Source: Fodinicurvata halophila | GTDB taxonomy: Bacteria > Pseudomonadota > Alphaproteobacteria > Kiloniellales > DSM-21159 | Assembly (NCBI RefSeq): GCF_042651425.1 | Contig: NZ_JBHSCW010000006.1 | Coordinates: 1 to 64,000 of the forward strand | Reading direction: 5' to 3' | DNA length: 64,000 nt | Part shown: positions 18,138 to 27,478 of the stretch, one piece after another | Position numbering within the stretch: the stretch's first letter is position 1 | How the letters are laid out: each line of letters opens with the position of its first letter | The notes under the pieces: model-generated | Databases searched by the model: none | The model's input: only the letters and a program-made list of their open reading frames with translations | Told to the model about the DNA's origin: nothing | Position numbers and translations under genes: made by a program

Positions 18138-18551
18138 ATGAGCGAGGAGAGGAACGCGCAAGGGGCAGACGAGGGCTTCCTGCGCCTCGACAAGTGGCTC
18201 TTCTTCGCGCGCTTCTACAAGAGCCGCTCGCTGGCCACCCGCGCCTGCGAAGCCGGCGAAATCCGCATCGGCGGCAGTGTGGTGCGCAAGGCCAATCACA
18301 GGCTGCGCATCGGCGACGTGCTGACCTTCTCCAAGGGGCCTTACGTGCGGGTAATCCGTGTCACGCAGCTGCCCGGCCGGCGCGGGCCTGCCAGCGAAGC
18401 CCAGGAAAGCTACGAGGACCTGAACCCCGTCAGCGACCAGAAGCCCCTGCCCCGCAACACACGGGGCGAAGGCCCGAAACGCGAACCCGGCGCCGGCCGC
18501 CCCACCAAGCGCGAGCGCCGACAACTGGATCGCTTCCGCGGAGACGGGTGA
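18138..18551 (+). CDS. S4-domain RNA-binding protein (Hsp15/HslR-like)
   Basis: This 137-residue protein has an amino-terminal S4 domain: LRLDKWLFFARFYKSRSLA, ACEAGEIRIGGSVVRKANHR, and LRIGDVLTF. Hsp15 binds free 50S subunits with nascent chains and helps recycle them. The carboxyl half is basic and probably disordered (RPTKRERRQLDRFRGDG). It starts three bases after the helicase stops, so co-translation is likely. Confidence 0.88.
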   Translation: MSEERNAQGADEGFLRLDKWLFFARFYKSRSLATRACEAGEIRIGGSVVRKANHRLRIGDVLTFSKGPYVRVIRVTQLPGRRGPASEAQESYEDLNPVSDQKPLPRNTRGEGPKREPGAGRPTKRERRQLDRFRGDG

Positions 18552-18631
18552 GTCTCGTCTTCCTTGTCCTTTATTCCACAGCGGGTTAAGGCTGGCGCCC
18601 GGTACAGGAAACAGCAGGCAGGGAGACCTTC

Positions 18632-19783
18632 ATGGCACTGAAAGTCGCGGAGCGCGGGCGCATTCCGTCCTTCATCGTCATGGACGTGCTGCGGGCGGCC
18701 AACGAGAAGATGGCGGCCGGCGAGCATGTCCTGCACCTGGAGGTCGGCCAGCCCGGCACGCCGGCACCGGAGGCGGTGCGCAAGGCAGCGCACACCGCGC
18801 TCGACTCCCTGCGCCTGGGCTACACTGATTCGCTGGGCATCCCGCGCCTGCGCAAGCGCATCGCGCGGCACTACATGGAGACCTACGGAACCGAGGTCGA
18901 TCCTGACCGCATTGCGGTCACCGCCGGTTCTTCGGCCGGTTTCCTGCTGTCTTTCCTGGCCGCCTTCGAGCCAGGCGACCGCGTGGCCCTGGCCGCCCCC
19001 GGCTACCCGGCCTATCGCAACATCCTGAAGGCTTTGGGGCTGGAGGCCGTGCTGCTGCCCGCCGGTCCCGAGGAGCGTTTCCAGCCGACACCGGAGCTCA
19101 TCGAGCAGGCCGGCAAGCTGGACGGCCTGATCCTGGCCAGCCCCTCCAATCCCACCGGCACCATGGTGGACAAGGACACGCTGGGGCGCATCGTCGACTG
19201 CTGCCGCGAGCGCGGCATCCGCCTGGTCTCTGACGAGATCTACCACGGCATCGAGTTCACGCGCCGCGCCGTCAGCGCCAGCGAGCTGGACGCCGAGGCC
19301 ATCATCGTCAACAGCTTCTCCAAGTACTATTCCATGACCGGCTGGCGCCTGGGCTGGCTGGTCCTGCCGCCCGAGCTGGTGCGGCCCATCGAGTGCCTGG
19401 CCCAGAATCTCTTCATCTCGCCCATGGCCCTGTCGCAGGAGGCCGGCGTCGCCGCCTTCGACGCCGGCAAGGAACTGGACGGGATCGTTCAGGTCTACGC
19501 CCAGAACCGCGCCCACCTGCTGGAGCACCTGCCGGCCGCCGGCTTCCCGGACCTGGCGCCCGCCGACGGCGCCTTCTACATCTACGCCTACAGCGGTCAC
19601 CTGGGCGACGACAGCCAGGCGCTCTGCAAACGCATGCTGGACGAGATCAACGTCGCCGCCACGCCGGGCACCGACTTCGACCCGGAGCGCGGGCACCACT
19701 ACATCCGCTTCTCCTTCGCCGGCGCGACCGAGGAAATCGTCGAAGCCTGCGAACGGCTCAAGGGCTGGACGGCGACGTCTTAA
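18632..19783 (+). CDS. Pyridoxal-phosphate aminotransferase, class I/II
   Basis: This is a 383-residue fold-type I aminotransferase. The PLP landmarks are VTAGSSAGFLLSFLAAFEPGD, ASPSNPTGTMV, LVSDEIYHGIEF and NSFSKYYSMTGWRLGW, where the Lys of SFSKYY forms the Schiff base. It belongs to the aspartate/aromatic group by general pattern, but the substrate cannot be fixed by sequence inspection alone. The start ATG follows GCAGGGAG. It is convergent with the ghrA-like gene, with 15 bases between the stop codons. Confidence 0.88.
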   Translation: MALKVAERGRIPSFIVMDVLRAANEKMAAGEHVLHLEVGQPGTPAPEAVRKAAHTALDSLRLGYTDSLGIPRLRKRIARHYMETYGTEVDPDRIAVTAGSSAGFLLSFLAAFEPGDRVALAAPGYPAYRNILKALGLEAVLLPAGPEERFQPTPELIEQAGKLDGLILASPSNPTGTMVDKDTLGRIVDCCRERGIRLVSDEIYHGIEFTRRAVSASELDAEAIIVNSFSKYYSMTGWRLGWLVLPPELVRPIECLAQNLFISPMALSQEAGVAAFDAGKELDGIVQVYAQNRAHLLEHLPAAGFPDLAPADGAFYIYAYSGHLGDDSQALCKRMLDEINVAATPGTDFDPERGHHYIRFSFAGATEEIVEACERLKGWTATS

Positions 19784-19798
19784 GGGCTCGGGTCGGCT

Positions 19799-20728
19799 TC
19801 AATACCCCCGGTCCAGGTCGACCACGTTCTTCATGGGCTGGCCGGCCTCGAAGCGCTGCACGTTGTCCACCAGCGAGGCCACCGCCGTGCGCGGCACGGT
19901 GATGCTGGCCATGTGCGGGGTCAGGATGATGCGCGGGTGGCTCCAGAAGGGATGGTTCCCGGGCAGCGGCTCCTCGTGGAAGACATCCAGGGTTGCGGAA
20001 TCGATCTGCCCGCTGGCCAAGGCATCCAGCAGGTCCTGGTCCACCAGGTGCTCGCCGCGTGCGGCGTTGATGATCATGGCGCCCTTGGGCAGGCGATTGA
20101 AGAGATCGGCGTTCAGGATGCCGCGTGTCTGCTCGGTCAGGGGCAGCAGGCAGACCAGGATCTCGCTGCGCCGCAGGATCTCGTCCAGGCCCGCGTCCCC
20201 GTGATAGCAGGTCACCCCATCGATCCGCTTTTCCGAACGGCTCCAGCCGGCCACGTCCAGGCCCAGCATGGCCAGCTTCTCGGCGGCATCGCGCCCCAGC
20301 ACGCCCAGGCCCAGGATGCCGACCTTGCGGTCCCAGCAGGGGGTGAGCGGCAGCGGCTCCCAGCGCTGCTCGGCCTGCTGTTCGCGATAGTCCAGCATGC
20401 GGCGATGATGATAGAGCGTCTGCATGACCACGTATTCGGTCATGCCGGCCGTCAGGCCCTCCTCCACCATGCGCACCAGCGGCAGATGCCGCGGCATGTC
20501 CGGATCCTTCACCAGGTGGTCGATGCCGGCGCCGATGGAGAAGATGACCTTCAGGTTCGGCAGGGACGCCATGACCCCGGGCTCCGGCTTCCACATCAGG
20601 GCATAGTCGATCTCGGACGCATCGCCGATGTCCGGCCACTGCCGGATATCGTGGTGCGACAGCTGCCGCTTGAGTTCGGGAATCCAGACTTTCGCGCTGT
20701 CGGCGGTGGAATAGAAGAGCAGAGCCAT
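19799..20728 (-). CDS. ghrA: Glyoxylate/hydroxypyruvate reductase A-type 2-hydroxyacid dehydrogenase
   Basis: This 309-residue D-2-hydroxyacid dehydrogenase has the NAD(P)-binding loop VGILGLGVLGRDAAEKLAML, the family signature VCLLPLTEQTRGILNADLFN, and MIINAARGEHLVDQDLL. The catalytic His lies in LTPHMASITVPRTA. The form resembles E. coli GhrA (YcdW), which reduces glyoxylate and hydroxypyruvate. The ATG at 20728 (MALLFYSTADS) is preferred over a TTG two codons upstream. Glyoxylate is the product of the GlcDEF enzyme also in this window, though the genes are not linked. Confidence 0.85.
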   Translation of the reverse strand: MALLFYSTADSAKVWIPELKRQLSHHDIRQWPDIGDASEIDYALMWKPEPGVMASLPNLKVIFSIGAGIDHLVKDPDMPRHLPLVRMVEEGLTAGMTEYVVMQTLYHHRRMLDYREQQAEQRWEPLPLTPCWDRKVGILGLGVLGRDAAEKLAMLGLDVAGWSRSEKRIDGVTCYHGDAGLDEILRRSEILVCLLPLTEQTRGILNADLFNRLPKGAMIINAARGEHLVDQDLLDALASGQIDSATLDVFHEEPLPGNHPFWSHPRIILTPHMASITVPRTAVASLVDNVQRFEAGQPMKNVVDLDRGY

Positions 20729-20771
20729 GGGCAAACTCGACTGATTTGGAGGGATTGTAGACGAGGAAGGA

Positions 20772-22415
20772 TCACAGATTGACGACGCCGCTCTCCACCG
20801 CCTCCATGTCGAAGGCAGCCTTGAGCAGAGCCTGAGTATAGGGCTCCCGGGGCGAGTCGAAAATATCCTCCGAGGGCCCCTGTTCCACCACCACGCCGTC
20901 CTTCATGACGATGACCTCGTCGGCCAGCGCACGCACCACCTTCAAGTCGTGGCTGATGAAGAGATAGGCCAGCTTGTGCCGCGCCTGCAGGTCACGCAGC
21001 AGATCGACGATCTGGGCCTGAACCGACATGTCCAGGGCCGAGGTCGGCTCGTCCAGCACGATGAAGCGCGGCTGCAGCACGATGGCGCGCGCAATGGCGA
21101 TGCGCTGTCGTTGACCACCCGAGAATTCGTGCGGATAGCGATGACGGCTGTCCGGGTCCAGACCGACTTCCTGGAGGGCCCGGATGATCCGCGTCTCGGC
21201 ATCCTCCTCGCCCTCCAGCTCATGCACCTTGAGCCCTTCGCCGACGATCTCGGCGATGGACATGCGCGGGCTGAGCGAGCCATAGGGATCCTGGAAGACC
21301 ACCTGCATCTGGCGGCGCAGCGGGCGCAGGCGCTTGCTCTTCCAGCCCTGGATGTTGCGCTCCTCGAACAGGATCTCGCCCTGGCTGGAAACGAGGCGCA
21401 GCAGGGCCAGGCCAAGCGTGGTCTTGCCCGAGCCGGATTCTCCCACCACGCCGACGGTATGGCCTTCGCGCACCGTGATGTCGATGCCGTCCACGGCCTT
21501 CACATGGTCGACCGTGCGCTTGAGCAGACCCTTGCGGATGGGGAAGTGAACCTTGATGTCGTCGCCCTGCATGACCAGAGGCGCATCGGGGCGCACCTGC
21601 AGGGGCTGCCCCTTGGGTTCGGCGGCCAGCAGGCGCTGGGTATAGCTGTGCTGCGGATTGTCGAAGACCTCGCTGACGGTGCCGCGCTCCACGATCTGAC
21701 CCTCGGTCATGATGCAGACGTTCTGCGCGTTCTTGCGCACGACGTTCAGGTCGTGGGTGATCAGCAGCAACGACATGTGCATCTCGCTCTGCAGGTCGCG
21801 CAGCAGCTTCAGGATCTGCGCCTGGATGGTCACGTCCAGCGCGGTCGTCGGCTCGTCGGCAATCAGCAGGTCCGGCTCGTTGGCCAGTGCCATGGCGATC
21901 ATCACGCGCTGGCGTTGTCCGCCCGAGAGCTCGTGCGGATAGGCATTGAGCCGGCGCGCCGGATTCTGCAGACCCACCATCTCCAGCAGTTCCAGGGTGC
22001 GCTGGCGCGCGGCCTGCTTGGTATAGCCCTTGTGCAGGAACAGCACCTCGCGCACCTGCTTCTCCACGGTGTGCAGGGGGTTGAGCGAGGTCATCGGCTC
22101 CTGGAAGATCATGGAGATCTCGTTGCCGCGCAGTTGGCGCAAACGCCGTTGCGACGCGCCGAGCAGCTCCTCGCCCTTGAACATGACCGAACTTCCGGCC
22201 GGGTGGGCCGCCAGCGGATAAGGCAGCAGCTGCAGAATCGACAGTGCGCAAACCGACTTGCCCGAGCCGCTCTCCCCAACCAAGGCGAGGGTCTCACCCT
22301 TCCTCAGGTCGAAGTCGATGCCGCGCAGGGCCTCGACCGGACCGGCTGGGCTGCGGAAGGTCACACCGAGATTGCGCAGCGAGAGAAGGCTGTCGGCGTG
22401 CGTTGACTGCGTCAT
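20772..22415 (-). CDS. yejF: Peptide ABC transporter, fused double ATPase YejF
   Basis: This 547-residue protein holds two ABC ATPase domains in tandem, as YejF does. The first has Walker A GESGSGKSVCALSILQLL, signature LSGGQRQRVMIAMAL and Walker B LLIADEPTTALD. The second has GESGSGKTTLGLALLRLV, FSGGQRQRIAIARAI and IVLDEPTSALD. Homology begins at MTQSTHADSLLSLRNLGV, so the start is 22415; the longer frame upstream lies in yejE. The start overlaps the yejE stop by one base (TGATG). It powers uptake of oligopeptides or microcin-C-like compounds. Confidence 0.93.
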   Translation of the reverse strand: MTQSTHADSLLSLRNLGVTFRSPAGPVEALRGIDFDLRKGETLALVGESGSGKSVCALSILQLLPYPLAAHPAGSSVMFKGEELLGASQRRLRQLRGNEISMIFQEPMTSLNPLHTVEKQVREVLFLHKGYTKQAARQRTLELLEMVGLQNPARRLNAYPHELSGGQRQRVMIAMALANEPDLLIADEPTTALDVTIQAQILKLLRDLQSEMHMSLLLITHDLNVVRKNAQNVCIMTEGQIVERGTVSEVFDNPQHSYTQRLLAAEPKGQPLQVRPDAPLVMQGDDIKVHFPIRKGLLKRTVDHVKAVDGIDITVREGHTVGVVGESGSGKTTLGLALLRLVSSQGEILFEERNIQGWKSKRLRPLRRQMQVVFQDPYGSLSPRMSIAEIVGEGLKVHELEGEEDAETRIIRALQEVGLDPDSRHRYPHEFSGGQRQRIAIARAIVLQPRFIVLDEPTSALDMSVQAQIVDLLRDLQARHKLAYLFISHDLKVVRALADEVIVMKDGVVVEQGPSEDIFDSPREPYTQALLKAAFDMEAVESGVVNL

Positions 22416-23545
22416 CAGGCTCTCCCCGTGGCCATGGCAGGCTGCGTACTTGCGGCTGTTTCGGGTGGCGGCGCCGACGAGGCGAAGAGCTTGCGCGGGT
22501 CGAAGGCGTCGCGCACGGCCTCGCCGATGAAGACCAGCAGACTGAGCATCACCGCCAGCACGAAGAAGGCGGTCAGCCCCAGCCAGGGCGCCTGCAGATT
22601 CGCCTTGCCCTGGGCCACCAGGTCCCCCAGCGAGGCAGAACCGGGCGGCAACCCGAAGCCCAGGAAGTCCAGCGCCGTCAGCATGGTGATCGCACCGGTC
22701 AGGATGAACGGCAGGAAGGTCAGCGTGGCCACCATGGCGTTGGGCAGGACATGGCGGTACATGATCACACCATTGGAGACACCCAGGGCCCGGGCGGCAC
22801 GCACGTAGTCGTAGTTGCGCACCTTCAGGAACTCGGCACGCACCAGCCCCACCAGGGACATCCAGCTGAACAGCAGCATGATCAGCAACAGCCACCAGAA
22901 ATTCGGCTGCACGATACTGGACAGGATGATCAGGATATAGAGGACCGGCAGGCCCGACCATATCTCGATCACACGCTGGCCCAGCAGGTCGGTCAGGCCG
23001 CCGAAGTAGCCCTGGACCGCTCCCACGGCGATGCCGATCAGGGAACTGAAGAAGGTCAGGGTGAGCCCAAAGAGAACCGAGATGCGGAAGCCATAGATCA
23101 GTCGCGCCAGCACGTCGCGCGCCTGGTCGTCGGTGCCCAGCCAGTGTTCCGAATCGGGCGGCGCGGGCGCCGGCACGCCCAGGTCCCAGGCCACGGTCCG
23201 ATGGTTGTAAGGGATCAGGGGCCAGATCATCCAGCCGTCCTCGTTGATCACCTGCTGCAGGTAGGGATCGCGGTAATTGGCCTCGGTCTCGAAATCGCCG
23301 CCGAACGTGGTCTCGGGATAGGCCTGGAAGATCGGCATGTAGAAGCTGCCGTCATGGAATACCAGGATCGGCCGGTCGTTGGCGATGAATTCGGCGAACA
23401 GGCTGATGCCGAAGAGCACCAGGAAGATCCACAGCGACCAGTAGCCGCGCCGATTCTTGCGGAAATTCTGCAGGCGCCGACGGGTGATGGGATGACTGAA
23501 CAGACCGCCCCCCTGCTTGCTTTTGGTCACGTCCGGCTGCGTCAT
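22415..23545 (-). CDS. yejE: Peptide ABC transporter permease YejE
   Basis: This 376-residue inner-membrane permease has the binding-protein-dependent transport fold. An amino-terminal membrane segment (WSLWIFLVLFGISLFAEFIA) is followed by a periplasmic loop. Then comes the core with HWLGTDDQARDVLARLIYGFRISVLFG and the EAA-type loop EFLKVRNYDYVRAARALGVSNGVIMYRHVLPN. It overlaps yejB by four bases and yejF by one. It pairs with YejB to form the channel. Confidence 0.93.
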   Translation of the reverse strand: MTQPDVTKSKQGGGLFSHPITRRRLQNFRKNRRGYWSLWIFLVLFGISLFAEFIANDRPILVFHDGSFYMPIFQAYPETTFGGDFETEANYRDPYLQQVINEDGWMIWPLIPYNHRTVAWDLGVPAPAPPDSEHWLGTDDQARDVLARLIYGFRISVLFGLTLTFFSSLIGIAVGAVQGYFGGLTDLLGQRVIEIWSGLPVLYILIILSSIVQPNFWWLLLIMLLFSWMSLVGLVRAEFLKVRNYDYVRAARALGVSNGVIMYRHVLPNAMVATLTFLPFILTGAITMLTALDFLGFGLPPGSASLGDLVAQGKANLQAPWLGLTAFFVLAVMLSLLVFIGEAVRDAFDPRKLFASSAPPPETAASTQPAMATGRA

Positions 23546-24633
23546 GTCTCGCGGCTCTCGAAGTCGATGCGCGGGTCGATCACGGTGTACATGACGTCCC
23601 CGACGAGATTGAGGATCAGCCCGACCAGGGTGAAGAAGTACAGCGTGCCGAGGACGATGGGATAGTCGCGGTTGACCACGGCCTCGAAGCCCAGCAGGCC
23701 CAGCCCGTCCAGCGAGAAGATCACCTCGATCAGCAGTACCCCGGTGAAGAAGACGGAGATGAAGGCCGCCGGGAAACCGGCAATGACGATCAGCATGGCG
23801 TTGCGGAAGACATGACCGTAGAGCACGCGCCGCTCAGTCAGGCCCTTGGAGCGCGCCGTCAGCACGTACTGCTGATGGATGTTCTCCAGGAAGGAGTTCT
23901 TGGTCAGCATGGTCAGGCTGGCGAAACCGCTGATCGCCATGGCCAGGACCGGCAGGACCAGATGCCAGAAGTAGTCGACGATCTTCATCGGCCAGGACAG
24001 CTCCTCCCAGTTATCTGAGACCAGGCCGCGCAAGGGGAACCAGTCCAGGTAACTGCCACCGGCGAAGAGGACGAGCAACAGGATGGCGAACAGGAAGTTC
24101 GGAATGGCATAGCCGACGATGACGATGCCACTGGTCCAGACGTCGAAGGCCTCGCCGTCGCGCACGGCCTTGGCGATGCCCAGGGGGATCGAGGTCAGGT
24201 AGGTGAGCAGCATGGTCCAGACGCCCAGCGAGATCGAGACCGGCATCTTGTCGATCACCAGGTCGACAACATCCGCATTGCGGAAGAAGCTCTCTCCGAA
24301 ATCGAAGACCAGGTAGTTGCCGATCATCATGATGAAGCGCTCGTGCGCCGGCTTGTCGAAGCCGAACTGGCGCTCCAGTTCCTTGATGTATTCGGGATCC
24401 AGCCCCGGCGCGCCGTAACGTTCGCTGCGCGCCGAAGAGATCACGTCCTCGCCGCTGCCGCCCGAGGCGCGCTCGATGGCGGCGGTGCTGCCGCCCCCGG
24501 TGCCCGTTACCTGCGAGATCACCTGCTCGATCGGCCCGCCGGGCACGAATTGCAGGACGATGAAGTTGATCAGCATGATGCCGAGCAGGGTCGGCACGAT
24601 CAGGAAGATGCGGCGGATGATGTAGGCGGTCAT
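23542..24633 (-). CDS. yejB: Peptide ABC transporter permease YejB
   Basis: This 363-residue permease starts MTAYIIRRIFLIVPTLLGIMLINFIVL, typical of DppB/OppB/YejB proteins. The EAA loop is YVLTARSKGLTERRVLYGHVFRNAML. A periplasmic insert between residues ~40 and 100 (TGTGGGSTAAIERASGGSGEDV) is longer than in DppB and is characteristic of YejB. It ends inside the yejE start (four-base overlap) and begins three bases after yejA, so translation is coupled. Confidence 0.93.
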   Translation of the reverse strand: MTAYIIRRIFLIVPTLLGIMLINFIVLQFVPGGPIEQVISQVTGTGGGSTAAIERASGGSGEDVISSARSERYGAPGLDPEYIKELERQFGFDKPAHERFIMMIGNYLVFDFGESFFRNADVVDLVIDKMPVSISLGVWTMLLTYLTSIPLGIAKAVRDGEAFDVWTSGIVIVGYAIPNFLFAILLLVLFAGGSYLDWFPLRGLVSDNWEELSWPMKIVDYFWHLVLPVLAMAISGFASLTMLTKNSFLENIHQQYVLTARSKGLTERRVLYGHVFRNAMLIVIAGFPAAFISVFFTGVLLIEVIFSLDGLGLLGFEAVVNRDYPIVLGTLYFFTLVGLILNLVGDVMYTVIDPRIDFESRET

Positions 24634-24636
24634 GCG

Positions 24637-26517
24637 TCAGCCCCCCTGCTCTTCCGCCGGCGTCTCGACCAGCTCCTCGCCCTCGCGCAGACGGCGTGCC
24701 CTCTCTTCGTCGATCCACCAGTTGTCGAAGGAAAAGCCCTGCTCCGGGATAGTCTCGGGATGATCGAACTTGTTCCAGTACACCAGGCGGTCCACGCGGG
24801 AATGCCAGTGCGGCACCACGTAATGCCCCCACAGCAGAACGCGGTCCATGGCTCGCGTGGCGGCGATCAGCTCCTCGCGGCTGCCGGCCTGGATCACGTC
24901 CTCGATCAGGGCATCGACCACGGGGTCCTGGATACCTGGCAGGTTGCGACTGCCCGGCATTTCGGCTGCTGCCGAACTCCAGTAGTTGCGTTGCTCATTG
25001 CCGGGGGAATCCGACTGCCCCCAGGAGGCGACCGTCATGTCGAAGTCGAACTCGCGCAGGCGGTTGATGTACTGCGAAGTATCCACCAGGCGCACGGTGG
25101 GGTCGATGCCCAGGCGCCGCAGGTTGTGGACATAGGGCAGGACGACCCGCTCGAAGGCGGTGCTGTAGATCAGTATTTCGAAGCGCATCTGCTCGCCGGT
25201 GTCTTCATGCACCAGTTCCATGTCGCGCACCACCCAGCCGGCCTCCTCCAGCAGCTCGAAGGCTGTCTTCAGGTTCTCGCGCGGCCAGCCGCTGCCGTCG
25301 GTGGAGGGGGCGAAGTACTCCTCTTCGAAGACCTCCTCCGGCAACTTGTCCCGATGGGGCTCCAGCAGCTCCAGCTCGCGCCCCTCGGGCAGTCCCCTCG
25401 AAGCCAGCTCGGAATTCGAGAAATAGCTTTCAGTCCGGTCGTAGAGCCCGAAGAAGAGGTTGCGATTCGACCATTCGAAATCGAAGGCGTAAGCCATGGC
25501 GCGCCGTACACGGGGGTCCGAGAAGACGGGCCGCCGCGTGTTCATGGCGAAGCCCTGCATGCCGGTGGGGCGTTCGTGAGGAATCTCCTCCAGGATCAGG
25601 CGTCCGCTCTCGGCGGCCGGTGTCTCGTAATCCAGGGCCCAGGCCTTGGCCTGGTTCTCCTGCCGGAAGTCCACCTCGCCCGCCTTCACGGCCTGGCGGA
25701 TCACGGTCTCGTCGCGATAGTAGTCGTAGCGGATGCTGTCGAAGTTGTAGCGCCCCTGATTGACCGCGAGATCCTTGCCCCAGTAATCCTCGACGCGCTC
25801 ATAGGTCACGTGACGACCGAGTTCGTAGTCGGCCACACGATAGGGGCCACTGCCCACAGGCGGTTCCCGGACTGCGCGGGTAAAGTCGCGCTCCTCCCAG
25901 TAGTGTTTCGGCAGGATGGGCAGCTGCCCGATGATAAGGGGCAACTCCAGGTTCTCGCCGCCCGAGAAGTTGAACCGGACCTTCCGCCGCCCCGTTTTCT
26001 CCGCCGAATCGACATTGGCATAGTACTGGCGGTACATGGGATGGCCTTCCTCGCGCAAGATGTTCAGCGAGAAGATGACATCCTCCACGGTGATCGGCTC
26101 GCCGTCATGCCAACGCGCGTCTTCGCGCAGCGTGAATTCCGCCCAGGAGCGGTCGTCCGGCACGCGGATGCTCTCGGCAATCAGGCCGTACATGGTGAAG
26201 GGCTCGTCGGCACTGGAGACCATCAGGGTGTCATTCAGATAGTCGGCACCGTTGGCCGCCACGCCGCGAACGATATAGGGATTGAAGCTGTCATAGTTGC
26301 CAAGGGCGGCCAGGTGCACCTGGCCGCCCTTCGGCGCGTCGGGATTGACATAGTCGAAATGCTCGAAATCCGCCGGATACTTCGGCTCACCGTGCATGGC
26401 GATGCCGTGCGCCGGTTCTGGCGCGTCATCCCCACCCCCAAGGCGCTCCTCCTGAGCCGAAACCGGGAAGGCCGAGAGCAGGACGCAGAGGCCCGCTGCC
26501 TTCAGGATTGCATTCAT
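24637..26517 (-). CDS. yejA: Periplasmic solute-binding protein YejA
   Basis: This 626-residue SBP family 5 protein delivers peptides to YejBEF. The ATG at 26517 gives a clean Sec signal peptide (MNAILKAAGLCVLLSAFPVSAQ, cleaved after AQ or nearby); the frame upstream has no signal. The mature part shows HGIAMHGEPKYPADFEHFDYVNPDAPKGG (read in two pieces) and YVVPHWHSRVDRLVYWNKF at the carboxyl end, both typical of YejA. It is the first gene of the yej operon. The ligand range is inferred from the family. Confidence 0.92.
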   Translation of the reverse strand: MNAILKAAGLCVLLSAFPVSAQEERLGGGDDAPEPAHGIAMHGEPKYPADFEHFDYVNPDAPKGGQVHLAALGNYDSFNPYIVRGVAANGADYLNDTLMVSSADEPFTMYGLIAESIRVPDDRSWAEFTLREDARWHDGEPITVEDVIFSLNILREEGHPMYRQYYANVDSAEKTGRRKVRFNFSGGENLELPLIIGQLPILPKHYWEERDFTRAVREPPVGSGPYRVADYELGRHVTYERVEDYWGKDLAVNQGRYNFDSIRYDYYRDETVIRQAVKAGEVDFRQENQAKAWALDYETPAAESGRLILEEIPHERPTGMQGFAMNTRRPVFSDPRVRRAMAYAFDFEWSNRNLFFGLYDRTESYFSNSELASRGLPEGRELELLEPHRDKLPEEVFEEEYFAPSTDGSGWPRENLKTAFELLEEAGWVVRDMELVHEDTGEQMRFEILIYSTAFERVVLPYVHNLRRLGIDPTVRLVDTSQYINRLREFDFDMTVASWGQSDSPGNEQRNYWSSAAAEMPGSRNLPGIQDPVVDALIEDVIQAGSREELIAATRAMDRVLLWGHYVVPHWHSRVDRLVYWNKFDHPETIPEQGFSFDNWWIDEERARRLREGEELVETPAEEQGG

Positions 26518-26657
26518 GCCTCCGGCCATGTCCCTTGTACTGCCTCCCGCCATTATCGGCGCGTTCGTTTATCGCACCGTCTTGTCTTCAGGCCCTAGGG
26601 TAGCGGATGATTGACGCTGCGCAACTGTGATCCTGAACCGGGGGGATTACAAATTGT

Positions 26658-27473
26658 TCAGGTTTTTCCGGAGAGAAGCGCCAGGGCCCGGGCATGGACA
26701 GCCGGGTCTCCGGCCACCAGCACGTCGCCCGCCGAGTCCAGCGTCAGGGGGCGTCCCTGCCAGTCCGTCGCCATCGCGCCCGCGCCCGTCACCACGGGCA
26801 GTGCGGCCATGAAGTCATAGGGTTTCAGGGAGGACTCCACGACCAGGTCGACGAACCCGCTGGCCAGCTGGCCATAGCAGAAGCAATCTCCGCCATAGAG
26901 TGTCAGGCTGCAGGCCTGCTCCAGGGAGGTATAGGCCCCGGCCTGTGGTCCCTGGAACATGTCGGGCGATGTGGTGCGCATAATGGCCTTCCCCAGATCG
27001 GGACAGGGCCGGACGCGAACGTCCTGTAGTCCGTTGGCGTCACGACGTCGGCTCGGGTGCCCCGCGGCACCGATCCAGCGTTCGCCCAAGGCCGGCATCT
27101 CGATCACGCCGAGAAGCGGACGTCCCTTGTGCAGCAGAGCCACCAGCGTCCCGAACAGGGGATTGCCGGTAATGAAGGCCTTCGTGCCATCGATGGGATC
27201 CAGGACCCAGATGTAGTCGGCGTCCGGGTTGTCGACGCCAAATTCCTCGCCGAACACGCCGTGATCGGGAAAGCGCTGCGAGATCGCCTCGCGCATACGC
27301 TGCTCGGCGGTGCGGTCGGCGATGGTAACCGGGGATTCATCCCCCTTGGTGTCAATGGAAACCGAGGTACGGAAATAGCTCCTGGCAACCGCCGCGGCCA
27401 TTCCGGCCAGCTCCTCCGCGAAATCCACCAGCCTCGGCGGACAGGTCGACTGCGAATCGGACACCGCCTCCAT
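26658..27473 (-). CDS. hisN: Histidinol-phosphatase, inositol-monophosphatase type (HisN)
   Basis: This is a 271-residue phosphatase of the inositol-monophosphatase superfamily. The metal-binding motifs are GEEFG near residue 76, WVLDPIDGTKAFITGNPLFG near 90, and a carboxyl YDFMAALPVVTGAGAMATDW. The PIDGTKAFI form with two-step GNPLFGTL is characteristic of the HisN group, which completes histidine synthesis in many alphaproteobacteria. It follows the cytochrome gene after five bases on the same strand. Another monophosphate substrate is possible. Confidence 0.85.
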   Translation of the reverse strand: MEAVSDSQSTCPPRLVDFAEELAGMAAAVARSYFRTSVSIDTKGDESPVTIADRTAEQRMREAISQRFPDHGVFGEEFGVDNPDADYIWVLDPIDGTKAFITGNPLFGTLVALLHKGRPLLGVIEMPALGERWIGAAGHPSRRRDANGLQDVRVRPCPDLGKAIMRTTSPDMFQGPQAGAYTSLEQACSLTLYGGDCFCYGQLASGFVDLVVESSLKPYDFMAALPVVTGAGAMATDWQGRPLTLDSAGDVLVAGDPAVHARALALLSGKT

Positions 27474-27478
27474 CAGGC

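Noticed and set aside
15618..18524. 968-codon open frame antisense to the Suv3-like helicase
   Set aside because: It is the antisense shadow of a GC-rich gene. The translation is rich in Gln, His, Gly and Ala with no domain, and the helicase strand has all motifs.
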